Shown piece by piece: positions 17,067 through 24,909 of a DNA stretch of 33,894 bases. Numbering within the stretch: the first letter of the stretch is position 1; each line of letters starts with the position of its first letter. The notes under the pieces are model-generated. The model did not search any database, was not told the origin of the DNA, and worked only from the letters and a program-made list of their open reading frames with translations. This DNA comes from Alphaproteobacteria bacterium (GTDB lineage Bacteria; Pseudomonadota; Alphaproteobacteria; Rs-D84). The position numbers were made by a program, and so were the translations under genes. The stretch covers positions 1 through 33,894 of the forward strand of contig JAFSDI010000042.1 of the NCBI GenBank assembly GCA_017436325.1, read 5' to 3'.

Positions 17067-17570
17067 TTATTCTGTAACCTGCTGGTTTGACACAGATTCC
17101 ACCACCACCTGTTCAGGCACTGGGGCCGGCATTTCTGGTTCCTGATGACGCGCTTTAAATTTACGATTATGTTTTTTAGCAATTTTAAATTCAGCCTTAT
17201 CAACGCAACCGTCACCATTTTTATCCATTTTAACAGCCATTTCTGCCATCTTTGGACACTTAACAACCAAACATCCATTATCAAATTCTGGCTTTGGCAT
17301 AAAGCCACCACGTTTACAACAACATAACTTTGCACTTGCGAACCCCAACGCAAAAACAATCAGGCACAAAACAAATTTCTTAAAAAATCCACCTTTATGA
17401 CACTTACAATGCATATGTTCTGCACAATTTCCACCACACGCACAATTATGATGACAACCACAAGAATATGTTTCTGCTGGTTTTGCTACCTTTTTAACTG
17501 TTGTTTTAGCAGCAGATTTACGTGCAACTGTTTTTTTTACTGTTGATTTTTTTGTATTTTTTTCTGGCAT
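17067..17570 (-). CDS. Membrane protein with basic tail, Cys/His-rich cluster and EF-hand
   Basis: A 167-aa protein with an unusual layout. Residues 1-33 are Lys/Ala/Thr-rich and histone-H1-like (KKSTVKKTVARKSAAKTTVKK). About 36-60 is a Cys/His cluster (SCGCHHNCACGGNCAEHMHC, then KCHKGG). About 64-80 is one membrane helix (FVLCLIVFALGFASAKL), then CCCKRGG. A canonical calcium-type EF-hand loop, DKNGDGCVDKAE, has Asp1, Asn3, Asp5, Gly6, Val8 and Glu12 in place. The C-terminus is Pro/Val/Glu-rich. Metal binding on one or both sides of the membrane is likely; a role in metal sensing or storage is inference. GGAAGGG precedes the ATG, and a promoter (TTTACA, 17 nt, TAAAAT at 17630-17602) is seen. 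No family is recognised for the whole protein. Confidence 0.8.
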   Translation of the reverse strand: MPEKNTKKSTVKKTVARKSAAKTTVKKVAKPAETYSCGCHHNCACGGNCAEHMHCKCHKGGFFKKFVLCLIVFALGFASAKLCCCKRGGFMPKPEFDNGCLVVKCPKMAEMAVKMDKNGDGCVDKAEFKIAKKHNRKFKARHQEPEMPAPVPEQVVVESVSNQQVTE

Positions 17571-17601
17571 TTATCCCTTCCTTTATTAGTTATACATTCA
17601 T

Positions 17602-17630
17602 ATTTTATTAAATAAAAAAAATCTTGTAAA
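17602..17630 (-). promoter_or_regulatory. Promoter of the Cys-rich/EF-hand gene
   Basis: Minus strand TTTACA (17630-17625), 17 nt, TAAAAT (17607-17602), about 30 nt before the start codon. Confidence 0.55.
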
Positions 17631-17687
17631 GAGAAAAAAACATAGAAACACCACAAAAGAAAAATATAGTAAAAATATATAAAAAAC

Positions 17688-17716
17688 TTGATTTCTTTAA
17701 TAAAAAACGATAAAAT
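17688..17716 (+). promoter_or_regulatory. rpsD promoter and structured leader
   Basis: TTGATT (17688-17693), 17 nt, TAAAAT (17711-17716). The ~110-nt leader that follows can form AATCAG/CTGATT and a larger GGTGC...GCACC stem (about 17752-17803). S4 commonly represses its own mRNA by binding the leader (family knowledge), so this is a candidate autoregulatory site. Confidence 0.5.
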
Positions 17717-17833
17717 CAGCCACGCTGAGTAATCAGAACTGATTAAACAACGGTGCTTTTTGGTCCCGTTTGTGATAAGGATTCTGTTAAATACCCGGCA
17801 CCAAGAAAAAACCAAAAACAAAAGGAAAAAACT

Positions 17834-18466
17834 ATGGCAAGAGCGGGCGCAAAGCGCAGCACACGCAAATTAAAAATCGGACGTAGTCTGGGCGTAAATT
17901 TGTGGGGTCAGGCAAAATCCCCATTTAACAAACGCAAATACAAACCTGGTCAGCATGGCCCAACATCACGTGGTGGCAGCTCATCTGACTATGCAAAACA
18001 GATGCGTGCAAAACAAACATTAAAAGGCTACTATGGTAATATCGGCGAAAAGAAATTCCGCGCATATTATCTGGAAGCAAACAATATGAAGGGCGACACC
18101 CCAGAAAACCTGATTGGTTTATTGGAACGTCGTTTGGATGCTGTTGTATATCGTGCAAAATTAGCACCAACAGTATTCTCTTCCCGTCAATTAATCAGCC
18201 ATGGTCACATCTATGTAAATGGCAAACGTGTAAAGATTGCTTCATATCGCGTAAATCCAGGTGATGTTATCACTGTTGGCGAAAAAGCAAAACAGATGCC
18301 ATTGGTCGTATTGGCTTTGGAATCTGGCGAACGCAATTTTGCAGACTATGTTTCTGTTGACAGTGCAAACTTCACAGCAACATTTGTACGCGTACCTGCA
18401 TTCGCAGACGTTCCATACCCAGTTCAGATGTTCCCAGAATTGGTTGTTGAATTCTATTCTCGTTAG
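17834..18466 (+). CDS. rpsD: 30S ribosomal protein S4
   Basis: A 210-aa primary 16S rRNA-binding protein. It shows the N-terminal region with SKRKY-like KSPFNKRKYKPGQHG, the helical RAKQTLKGYYGNIGEKKFRAYY block, and the S4 RNA-binding domain LLERRLDAVVYRAKLAPTVFSSRQLISHGHIYVNGKRVKIASY. It ends PVQMFPELVVEFYSR. The start MARAGAKRSTRK at 17834 is chosen over an in-frame ATG at 17753 because it matches the family N-terminus and has AAAGGA just upstream. It is transcribed alone, not in an alpha operon, with its own promoter, leader and terminator. Confidence 0.97.
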   Translation: MARAGAKRSTRKLKIGRSLGVNLWGQAKSPFNKRKYKPGQHGPTSRGGSSSDYAKQMRAKQTLKGYYGNIGEKKFRAYYLEANNMKGDTPENLIGLLERRLDAVVYRAKLAPTVFSSRQLISHGHIYVNGKRVKIASYRVNPGDVITVGEKAKQMPLVVLALESGERNFADYVSVDSANFTATFVRVPAFADVPYPVQMFPELVVEFYSR

Positions 18467-18490
18467 TAATAGAAGAAAGCGAGAAAACAA

Positions 18491-18518
18491 AAAAAATCCC
18501 CAAACGGGGATTTTTTTG
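18491..18518. terminator. Bidirectional terminator between rpsD and the convergent operon
   Basis: ATCCCC (18496-18501), AAAC loop, GGGGAT (18506-18511), flanked by A and T runs. It ends both rpsD and the long minus-strand operon. Confidence 0.85.
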
Positions 18519-18523
18519 TTACA

Positions 18524-20215
18524 TCAACGCGATTTTAATAAATTCTGACGTTGCAGATAATCCATTTTCTGCATTTTATTAGTGCGATATTTATTCATTA
18601 ATTTCAATTTATTATTTTTCGCCAAATACCAGATTGGCAATTTTAAATCTGTCACACGTGACAAATCAGCATTTCCAAGTTCTAATTTTTTCGCGCCACT
18701 TAAATCAACACGACACGCAGGCAGTTTTGCCCCAACCAAATCAACCCCATTTATACAATCGGGCATTTTAATATTTCTTGCCCCCAACAAATTCACCTGT
18801 CCCAAACTAAGTTTTTCGGTTATATTTGCAAAATCTAAATCACAATTTTGTGGCATTATAGTATCCCACATAACCAAATGTCCAACATTTGCAAAATTAA
18901 TTTTTCTAACATTCGATAAATTCGCACTAGCCAGAACAACGGTATCCACATTATTAAATTCTAAATCACATTCATGCAGTTTTGCCCACCCCAAATTAAC
19001 TTCTTTGGCATTTTTTGGAAATTTTACAGTATTTCTTTTCATACCACTAAAATCCACATGATACATATCTAATTTGGATATACCGCTAAAATCTAAATCG
19101 CATTCTGGTAATTTTGCATTATTCAAATTAATACTGTCTGTATTTTCAGAAAACCTCAAACTTTCTGCACCTCTCAAATCTATACCAAACAGACCCAGAT
19201 TTTTTGCACCAGAAAAATCCAAATGTCCCCGTAATTTAAATTTTGTTAAGTCAACCAGTGTTGATGATTTTGGTTTTACCCAAAACATTTCACCGTCTTC
19301 CACAGACAGAACCCTTTCACTATCTGCGAACAACGAAACAGTATTATCCTTATTTTTTTTAATTCTTACCTTTTTATTTTGGAAAAAGTCAGCATCAAAT
19401 AACACCTTGTCTTCACCAGACGTGTCTGTTATGCTTTTCTTACTGTTATCATAGACATAACCGCGTCCCAGCATTAATTGATAATCTTTTTTCAGGTCAA
19501 TTATATTTCCACCAATTACATAAAAATCATCACCAAAATAAGTATTATTTATTTCAGAATTATATTTACAAACCTGTCCGCTAATCAATACATAACCATC
19601 TGGCAATAAAACAGTTCTTGTAGAAAAATTAACATTAAAATAATGCTTAAGTGCCTCTGCCAATCCGACAATTATATTATCAGGATTTGAATTATATGTA
19701 TTATCACTATTATCAACAGTATGATTATAGCGATTTTTTATACTAATAAACCCACCTTTTTTCAAAATCTGAATTGACAATACCGATGTTCCATATTCAT
19801 CTTCGCGTTGTGGATTTTTAAAGTCACATCGCCTTATGTTATCAACATCTTTACGAACAGCATTAATTATATAATAATTCAAATATCTGCTTGAATCACG
19901 AAAGGTACATAATTCTTCATCTGGGGCAAAATACTGTCTTATTGCATTTTGCTTTCCCAAAGTATCCGCAACATAGGCGTTATAGCCTGCCTTATCCAGC
20001 AAATCAAACGGATTTTGCGGATTACCTGTTTCTACTATTTTAATATTTTTCAATGATGCTAAATATTGCAAAATTGGTTCTGCATCACGCCCTGCGTATC
20101 TTACGATTTTATCAATGTTTGGCACATCAAAAATCCCATTATCACAGTTACGAATTGCCCTGGCAAACCGTTCACCGTTTTGCTTTTTGATGATTTCGTA
20201 CATTGTCTTTGGCAT
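18524..20215 (-). CDS. Large uncharacterised protein with pentapeptide/LRR-like repeats
   Basis: A 563-aa protein without a signal peptide. Residues 1-130 are mixed and charged (MPKTMYEIIKKQNGERFARAI, YAGRDAEPILQYLASLKNI). A middle region of about 130-330 is rich in Tyr/Asn/Asp with GGFISIKNRYNHTVDN and LPDGYVLISGQVCKYN. From about residue 335 to 535 come repeats of roughly 22-24 residues built on DFSGAKxLxLxxxDLSG and VNLGWAKLHECDLEF. These suggest a stacked beta-solenoid similar in style to pentapeptide or leucine-rich repeats. The C-terminus is very basic. It is the last gene of the operon; its ATG lies 1 nt after the stop of the 83-aa membrane protein, implying coupled translation. The function is not recognised. 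Confidence 0.8.
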   Translation of the reverse strand: MPKTMYEIIKKQNGERFARAIRNCDNGIFDVPNIDKIVRYAGRDAEPILQYLASLKNIKIVETGNPQNPFDLLDKAGYNAYVADTLGKQNAIRQYFAPDEELCTFRDSSRYLNYYIINAVRKDVDNIRRCDFKNPQREDEYGTSVLSIQILKKGGFISIKNRYNHTVDNSDNTYNSNPDNIIVGLAEALKHYFNVNFSTRTVLLPDGYVLISGQVCKYNSEINNTYFGDDFYVIGGNIIDLKKDYQLMLGRGYVYDNSKKSITDTSGEDKVLFDADFFQNKKVRIKKNKDNTVSLFADSERVLSVEDGEMFWVKPKSSTLVDLTKFKLRGHLDFSGAKNLGLFGIDLRGAESLRFSENTDSINLNNAKLPECDLDFSGISKLDMYHVDFSGMKRNTVKFPKNAKEVNLGWAKLHECDLEFNNVDTVVLASANLSNVRKINFANVGHLVMWDTIMPQNCDLDFANITEKLSLGQVNLLGARNIKMPDCINGVDLVGAKLPACRVDLSGAKKLELGNADLSRVTDLKLPIWYLAKNNKLKLMNKYRTNKMQKMDYLQRQNLLKSR

Positions 20216-20216
20216 A

Positions 20217-20468
20217 TTACTTTTGCTTTATCTGCTGATTCGCAAACGGCGCATAATATCGCAAAGAATCCAACTGATATTGTTTTTTTGCCACTTCTAA
20301 TTCCTGACGACGCAAATCATTCGATTTTGCGATTTCATTACCAACACTCATTGTTGCCACCGCAATAACAAATGTTAGCATAGTAATCGGCATCAAGCGT
20401 CCATTTGCCACCACTTTTACTTTAAAATTATCGGCCCAATCTTGATCTATTTTCACACGTTCTGTCAT
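20217..20468 (-). CDS. Small single-pass membrane protein
   Basis: An 83-aa protein with N-terminal MTERVKIDQDWADNFKVKVV, one hydrophobic segment at about residues 25-43 (LMPITMLTFVIAVATMSVG) and a polar helical tail rich in Lys/Gln (RRQELEVAKKQYQLDSLRYY). AAGGG is about 8 nt before the ATG. It sits 16 bp after the zinc-ribbon protein gene and 1 nt before the large repeat protein. It may anchor one of them at the membrane (inference). No family is recognised. Confidence 0.7.
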   Translation of the reverse strand: MTERVKIDQDWADNFKVKVVANGRLMPITMLTFVIAVATMSVGNEIAKSNDLRRQELEVAKKQYQLDSLRYYAPFANQQIKQK

Positions 20469-20484
20469 AAAACACCCTTTTTAA

Positions 20485-21474
20485 TTAAAACCATTTCCAT
20501 GGCTGAAACACTTTTAAGAATCCCATTGCAGTACGCTTGTCTGCATATGTATGACCGCAACGCGGACAAACATTAAAGGGTTTTATTATTGCCTTGGCTT
20601 TCGCAAATACCAAGTGCCACAAATATATCCCCAGCGCCCAGACTGCAAATACCAATCCCCACATAACAAAACCAAAATATTTATCAACTGTATTTGTGAT
20701 AACGGTTATTGTTGTTATATCAGATTTTGATAAATCATCATAAATCTTAGTCGCCACCCCCCACGAAGATGGTCGCCAAGGATAAACATATTCAATACCA
20801 TAATTCGTCAACAATGTTGTCCCCAAGCCTCCCGACTGTTTATCCAGCGCATTTTTAATCGCGGTGTCCAGCGCACTATCTATTTCCGTCTGCGCGACAC
20901 GTGTCAAATCATTCTTGATTTTATCCAACTTTGCATTAATTTGTTCTGCAGTATTATCAACAGTTTTGATTGCTTCATTTGTTTTTTCTATACCTTTATC
21001 CACCTCTGCAACCGCATTATCTATACCATCTGTTTTAACGCCGAACATTTTTGCCAATCCAGAAACCTTTTTAAGTCCTGCTGTTGCCTTAGATGCTTCA
21101 GCCGTTTTTTCACGTGCAGAATCCGCCGCCACCGATACTTTTTCTACATTTTTTTCGACCACTTTTACTGCATCGACTGCTTTGGCTATTGGCTTTTCCA
21201 GATTTACAGACTTTGCCACCCCATCCAACAACGCCTCATATTGCTTTACAATTCCCTGTTGCAAATCAAAGAACATCGACACAACAATTGATTTTTTTAT
21301 TGGTTCTGAATAAGTATTTTTAACATACAACGGCGCCCAAATTAATATCACGAACCAAACCACAGTTATTACAGCAATCGTCCGCTTTACCCCACGAACC
21401 AGTGACTTTTTCTTTGCGACTGTTTTCGCGCCCCCCATATCAATAATATCAAGTTCTTTTTTTGCCTTTGCCAT
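20485..21474 (-). CDS. Two-helix membrane protein with periplasmic coiled coil and C-terminal zinc ribbon
   Basis: A 329-aa protein. A Lys-rich cytoplasmic N-terminus is followed by a membrane helix at about 30-52 (TIAVITVVWFVILIWAPLYV). A long Ala/Lys/Asp-rich helical region (about 85-205; KTAEASKATAGLKKVSGLAK, VDNTAEQINAKLDKI) is predicted to be coiled coil. A second membrane region lies at about 270-300 (FGFVMWGLVFAVWALGIYLW). A short C-terminal segment carries CPRCGHTYADKRTAMG, half of a zinc-ribbon-type site. The start at 21474 is chosen over 21489 because GGAGAG precedes it by 6 nt. It is part of the same operon as tgt. The function is not recognised; topology suggests a scaffold or sensor (inference). 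Confidence 0.75.
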   Translation of the reverse strand: MAKAKKELDIIDMGGAKTVAKKKSLVRGVKRTIAVITVVWFVILIWAPLYVKNTYSEPIKKSIVVSMFFDLQQGIVKQYEALLDGVAKSVNLEKPIAKAVDAVKVVEKNVEKVSVAADSAREKTAEASKATAGLKKVSGLAKMFGVKTDGIDNAVAEVDKGIEKTNEAIKTVDNTAEQINAKLDKIKNDLTRVAQTEIDSALDTAIKNALDKQSGGLGTTLLTNYGIEYVYPWRPSSWGVATKIYDDLSKSDITTITVITNTVDKYFGFVMWGLVFAVWALGIYLWHLVFAKAKAIIKPFNVCPRCGHTYADKRTAMGFLKVFQPWKWF

Positions 21475-21494
21475 TTTATCTCTCTCCATTTTAT

Positions 21495-21815
21495 TTAACG
21501 ATTTTTAATTGTCGCATATACAGACAAAAATTTATCTATCTCTTGCTTATTAGTCTGTTGCAATTTCTTGAAAACCTCATAATTTTCTTGAAATTCTTTG
21601 ATTTGCCACAAGGCTTGGTAATAAAACTTGGCATCTGCTGTTTTTTTAAATGTCATCATCTGCGATTCTGGCACAACAGAATAACTATTCGCGACCCTAG
21701 GACAAACCAATGAATAAATAAAGCCCATACCATCTACTTGCTTGTACATAAGTGCCAAATAAATCTTATCATCCATAGATAATATCAAATCCGGTTTTTT
21801 TACTTTATCATTCAT
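21495..21815 (-). CDS. Small uncharacterised protein overlapping tgt
   Basis: A 106-aa soluble protein (MNDKVKKPDLILSMDDKIYL, then YKQVDGMGFIYSLVCPRVAN, a Lys/Gln-rich helical C-terminus). The first 8 bp overlap the end of tgt, and AAGGA lies inside tgt, so translation is coupled. It sits 20 bp upstream of the zinc-ribbon membrane protein. No motif is recognised. Confidence 0.7.
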   Translation of the reverse strand: MNDKVKKPDLILSMDDKIYLALMYKQVDGMGFIYSLVCPRVANSYSVVPESQMMTFKKTADAKFYYQALWQIKEFQENYEVFKKLQQTNKQEIDKFLSVYATIKNR

Positions 21816-22929
21816 CCTTATTACCTTTGGTATAGTTCTTTATAAATTCCGCCTTAAATTCCGCAAAGCGCCCTTGCTCAATAGCATTCCGAATATCACG
21901 CATTAAATCCTGATAGAACCACAAATTATGCTGCGTCAATAACGTTGCGCCCAAAATTTCATTACATTTAATCAAATGATGAATATAGGCGCGTGACCGC
22001 TGACAGGCCGGACATCCACACTTATCATCCAATGGCGCTGCGTCATCACGAAAGCGGGCATTACGCATATTCATCGTACCATATCTAGTAAACGCCTGTG
22101 CGGTACGACCAGCACGCGTTGGCATAACACAGTCAAACATATCAACCCCACGTTCAACCGCACCCAGAATATCTAATGGTGTTCCCACCCCCATCAAATA
22201 GCGCGGTTTATCTGTTGGCAATAATGGTGTAGTTGCAGAAATCATATCAAACATAACGTTTTGTGGTTCACCGACTGCCAATCCACCAATTGCATACCCA
22301 TCGAATCCAATTTCCACCAGCGCACGTGCAGATTTTTCGCGCAAATCTGGAAAGTCCGCCCCTTGGACAATACCGAATATTCCATAGCCATCGCGATCAA
22401 CGAATGCATCCTTGCTGCGTTTTGCCCAACGGGTTACCATATCAACATTTTTTTCAACGCGTGCACGTTCTGCAGGCAACTTCAAACATTCATCCAGCAC
22501 CATAGTAATATTAGAATCCAATTGATGCTGAATATGTACAGAATCTTCGGGTCGCAAGAAATGCTTTTTTCCCCCATCAAAATGCGATGTAAATTGCACC
22601 CCTTCTTCACTCATCTTAGTAAGGGTGGACAAACTCATCACCTGAAAACCACCACTATCTGTCAATATTGGCCCATTCCAGCCCCCAAATTTATGCAAGC
22701 CCCCCATCTGTTCAACCAAGTCACCCCCAGGTCGCATCATCAAATGATAAGTATTCCCTAAAATTACCTGTGTTCCAGTTGCGGCAACCTGTTCCATGGT
22801 CAGCGCCTTTACAGTGGCTGCAGTACCAACTGCCATAAATGCCGGCGTTTGAAAAGTACCATGTGCAGTTTCAACTGCGCCGCGCCGCGCATTACCATCT
22901 GTTGCAATCAAATTAAATTTCAACGACAT
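21808..22929 (-). CDS. tgt: Queuine/preQ1 tRNA-ribosyltransferase
   Basis: A 373-aa enzyme that exchanges guanine 34 for preQ1 in GUN-anticodon tRNAs, the step before QueA. Motifs: the catalytic-site LTDSGGFQVMSL, FTSHFDGGKKHFLRPEDSV, GIVQGADFPDLREKSA, IGGLAVGEP, nucleophile-bearing MGVGTPLDILGAVERGVDMFDCVMPTRAGR, and the zinc site CGCPACQRSRAYIHHL. Its length is typical (370-375). The start is supported by AGGGA before the ATG at 22929. It is in one operon with queA (two genes upstream), so the queuosine pathway is clustered here, separated by a small coiled-coil gene. Confidence 0.97.
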   Translation of the reverse strand: MSLKFNLIATDGNARRGAVETAHGTFQTPAFMAVGTAATVKALTMEQVAATGTQVILGNTYHLMMRPGGDLVEQMGGLHKFGGWNGPILTDSGGFQVMSLSTLTKMSEEGVQFTSHFDGGKKHFLRPEDSVHIQHQLDSNITMVLDECLKLPAERARVEKNVDMVTRWAKRSKDAFVDRDGYGIFGIVQGADFPDLREKSARALVEIGFDGYAIGGLAVGEPQNVMFDMISATTPLLPTDKPRYLMGVGTPLDILGAVERGVDMFDCVMPTRAGRTAQAFTRYGTMNMRNARFRDDAAPLDDKCGCPACQRSRAYIHHLIKCNEILGATLLTQHNLWFYQDLMRDIRNAIEQGRFAEFKAEFIKNYTKGNKDE

Positions 22930-22949
22930 ATTTTTATCCCTAATAAAAA

Positions 22950-23354
22950 CTAACGTGTATATTGCATTTGTTTACTAATTTGCGGTTGCTGATATATTCT
23001 TTGATATTCGGCTTGCATTTTTTCCAACAGCTGTTGCATTTCGACAACAGTGCGCCCCAACGTAAAAGTCAAGGTTTCCAGTTCTTGTTTATTTTCATTT
23101 GTTGCGTTCAGCTTTTTTTCCAGACCATCAACCCGCTGTTGCAAGCTTTTATATTCTTTTTCCAGTTTTTTATATTCCTTGTTATTACGCAATATCGCAT
23201 TATTTTTTCTCAAGAATCTATCAATCATTCCGCGAATCATTTTTGATTTAACCAACATTTTGCCGTATTTAAACAGCACTTTTTTTCCTGCCTTGCTCTT
23301 AAAGAATCTTTTAAGAACCTTTGGATTTGCCAAAACACGCACCCATGCCGCCAT
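22950..23354 (-). CDS. Basic coiled-coil protein between queA and tgt
   Basis: A 134-aa protein with a strongly basic N-terminus (KVLKRFFKSKAGKKVLFKYGKMLVKSKMIR) and a long heptad-like helix at about 55-120 (YKKLEKEYKSLQQRVDGLEKKL, ELETLTFTLGRTVVEMQQLL). No membrane segment or catalytic motif is present. AAAGGAAA precedes the start. Gaps of 26 bp from queA and 20 bp to tgt make co-transcription likely. The function is unknown; the basic half could contact RNA or membrane (inference). Confidence 0.7.
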   Translation of the reverse strand: MAAWVRVLANPKVLKRFFKSKAGKKVLFKYGKMLVKSKMIRGMIDRFLRKNNAILRNNKEYKKLEKEYKSLQQRVDGLEKKLNATNENKQELETLTFTLGRTVVEMQQLLEKMQAEYQRIYQQPQISKQMQYTR

Positions 23355-23380
23355 ATCATTTCCTTTTAATTAACAAGAAA

Positions 23381-24502
23381 TTATCTTTTACCAAAGTGTT
23401 TTTTACCAAAACGTTTATTTTTTCTAACAGATTCTGGTATTGCGCGCCATCTACTTCTTTTACGGCGCGAACTTTTCGTTGGATCTTTTTTAAACAGCCA
23501 ACACGAATCCCCATAACTAAAGAACCTATATTTTTCTTTAATTGCGTGTGAATAAGCCAACTTCATTTCATGCAATCCTGCAAAGGCTGAAACCAATATA
23601 AACAAAGTCGATTTAGGCAAATGAAAATTCGTGAACAAGACATCAACCGCGCGAAATCTATATCCTGGGGTAATAAACAATCTTGTCGATCTGGAAAAAG
23701 GCGCAACACGTTTATATTGTTCTGGGTCTGTATTATATATTGCAGCGCTTTCCAGCAATCGCAACGAAGTTGTACCGACTGCAATAACCCGCTTTGCACC
23801 ATTAATAATTTTTGCCTGTTCTTCTGTTATTTGTCCCCATTCACTGTGCATTTTATGTTCGTCCAGTTTTTCTGTTCTGACCGGCATCCAAGTCCCAGCC
23901 CCAACATGCAATGTAACATTAACAATTTTTGCACCGCGTTTTTCGATTTCTTCCAGCAATTGTGGTGTAAAATGCAAACCTGCGGTTGGTGCCGCCATAG
24001 ACCCCAATGGTGACGAATAGACCGTTTGATATCTGTCACGATCTTCTATTTCCTCTTTACGGTTCATATATGGTGGCAAAGGCAACTTTCCAACCCTATC
24101 CAGAACATCAAAAGTATTTTTTGCAATAAACTTTAATTTCAATCCACTTTTAATATTTTGTGCGACAACACCGACCATTGTACCATCATCCAGATACAAA
24201 ATACGTCCTGGCTTTATTTTCTTAAATTTAGCACACATTCCCCACCAACAACCGTCACTTGTTGCAGTATGCAGTGTTATTTCATGCTTACCATCTGCGA
24301 TAAAACGCGACGGGATAACACGCGAATTATTAAAGACAACAACATCACCACGCCGCAAGAAATCGACAAAATCCTTAACATATTTATCTTCATGTGCCCT
24401 GCCACGCACAACCAGCATACGTGATGCGTCACGTTGTTCCAACGGATGTGTTGCGATTAAATTTTTTGGTAAATCATAACTAAAATCAGATGTTTTATAC
24501 AT
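23381..24502 (-). CDS. queA: S-adenosylmethionine:tRNA ribosyltransferase-isomerase
   Basis: A 373-aa protein that makes epoxyqueuosine from preQ1-tRNA, using the ribosyl part of SAM. Typical blocks: FSYDLPKNLIATHPLEQRDASRMLV, VVFNNSRVIPSRF, SPLGSMAAPTAGLHFTPQLL, VTLHVGAGTWMPVRTEKLDEHKMHSE, AVGTTSLRLLES, FITPGYRFRAVDVLFTNFHLPKSTLFILVSAFAG and YRFFSYGDSCWL. The last ~35 residues are an extra, very basic tail (SRRKRSRWRA, KNKRFGKKHFGKR), absent from typical QueA and possibly an RNA-binding extension. The ATG lies 1 nt after the lipoprotein stop codon. Confidence 0.96.
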   Translation of the reverse strand: MYKTSDFSYDLPKNLIATHPLEQRDASRMLVVRGRAHEDKYVKDFVDFLRRGDVVVFNNSRVIPSRFIADGKHEITLHTATSDGCWWGMCAKFKKIKPGRILYLDDGTMVGVVAQNIKSGLKLKFIAKNTFDVLDRVGKLPLPPYMNRKEEIEDRDRYQTVYSSPLGSMAAPTAGLHFTPQLLEEIEKRGAKIVNVTLHVGAGTWMPVRTEKLDEHKMHSEWGQITEEQAKIINGAKRVIAVGTTSLRLLESAAIYNTDPEQYKRVAPFSRSTRLFITPGYRFRAVDVLFTNFHLPKSTLFILVSAFAGLHEMKLAYSHAIKEKYRFFSYGDSCWLFKKDPTKSSRRKRSRWRAIPESVRKNKRFGKKHFGKR

Positions 24503-24503
24503 A

Positions 24504-24899
24504 TTATTTCACTTTTTCTTGTGCTGCCATATTACGTAATTTTTTTAATTCGTGGGCTTGTCTTATTTCCTTAATCAAACGATTATTTACAGACTTCAAC
24601 CCATATTCGTTTATTCTAACATTTCTAGCTGTTAAATCTTCAGGAAATGCATTAAAAACCAAAGTATCGCCAACATGAATATTTTTATCCGAAAAACATT
24701 CATTAATCCAACTGATATTAAGGCGAAAATCAACCAAACTATCACCATCTTTATCACAATAAAACCAACACGGTTCACCTTTTGATATCACCTTTACAAC
24801 TGCCTTATGCTCTGGCTCTGGCGGCATTTCACCACAAGACTGCATAACCATCATACCTGCGGTCAAGACATACGGAAAAACACCCTTAAAAACTTTCAT
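24504..24899 (-). CDS. Small putative lipoprotein
   Basis: A 131-aa protein. The start at 24899 is chosen because AAGGA lies 7 nt upstream; a longer frame to 25001 would overlap era. The N-terminus MKVFKGVFPYVLTAGMMVMQ-SC is a lipoprotein-like signal with Cys-21 or so as the probable lipidated residue; the lipobox MQSC is imperfect. The mature part (PPEPEHKAVVKVISKGEPCWFYCDKDGDSLVDF) has a Cys-Trp-Phe-Tyr-Cys pair and a DxDGDS turn. The rest is a helical, basic C-terminus. It lies 10 bp downstream of era. The function is unknown. Confidence 0.65.
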   Translation of the reverse strand: MKVFKGVFPYVLTAGMMVMQSCGEMPPEPEHKAVVKVISKGEPCWFYCDKDGDSLVDFRLNISWINECFSDKNIHVGDTLVFNAFPEDLTARNVRINEYGLKSVNNRLIKEIRQAHELKKLRNMAAQEKVK

Positions 24900-24909
24900 T
24901 TTTATATCC

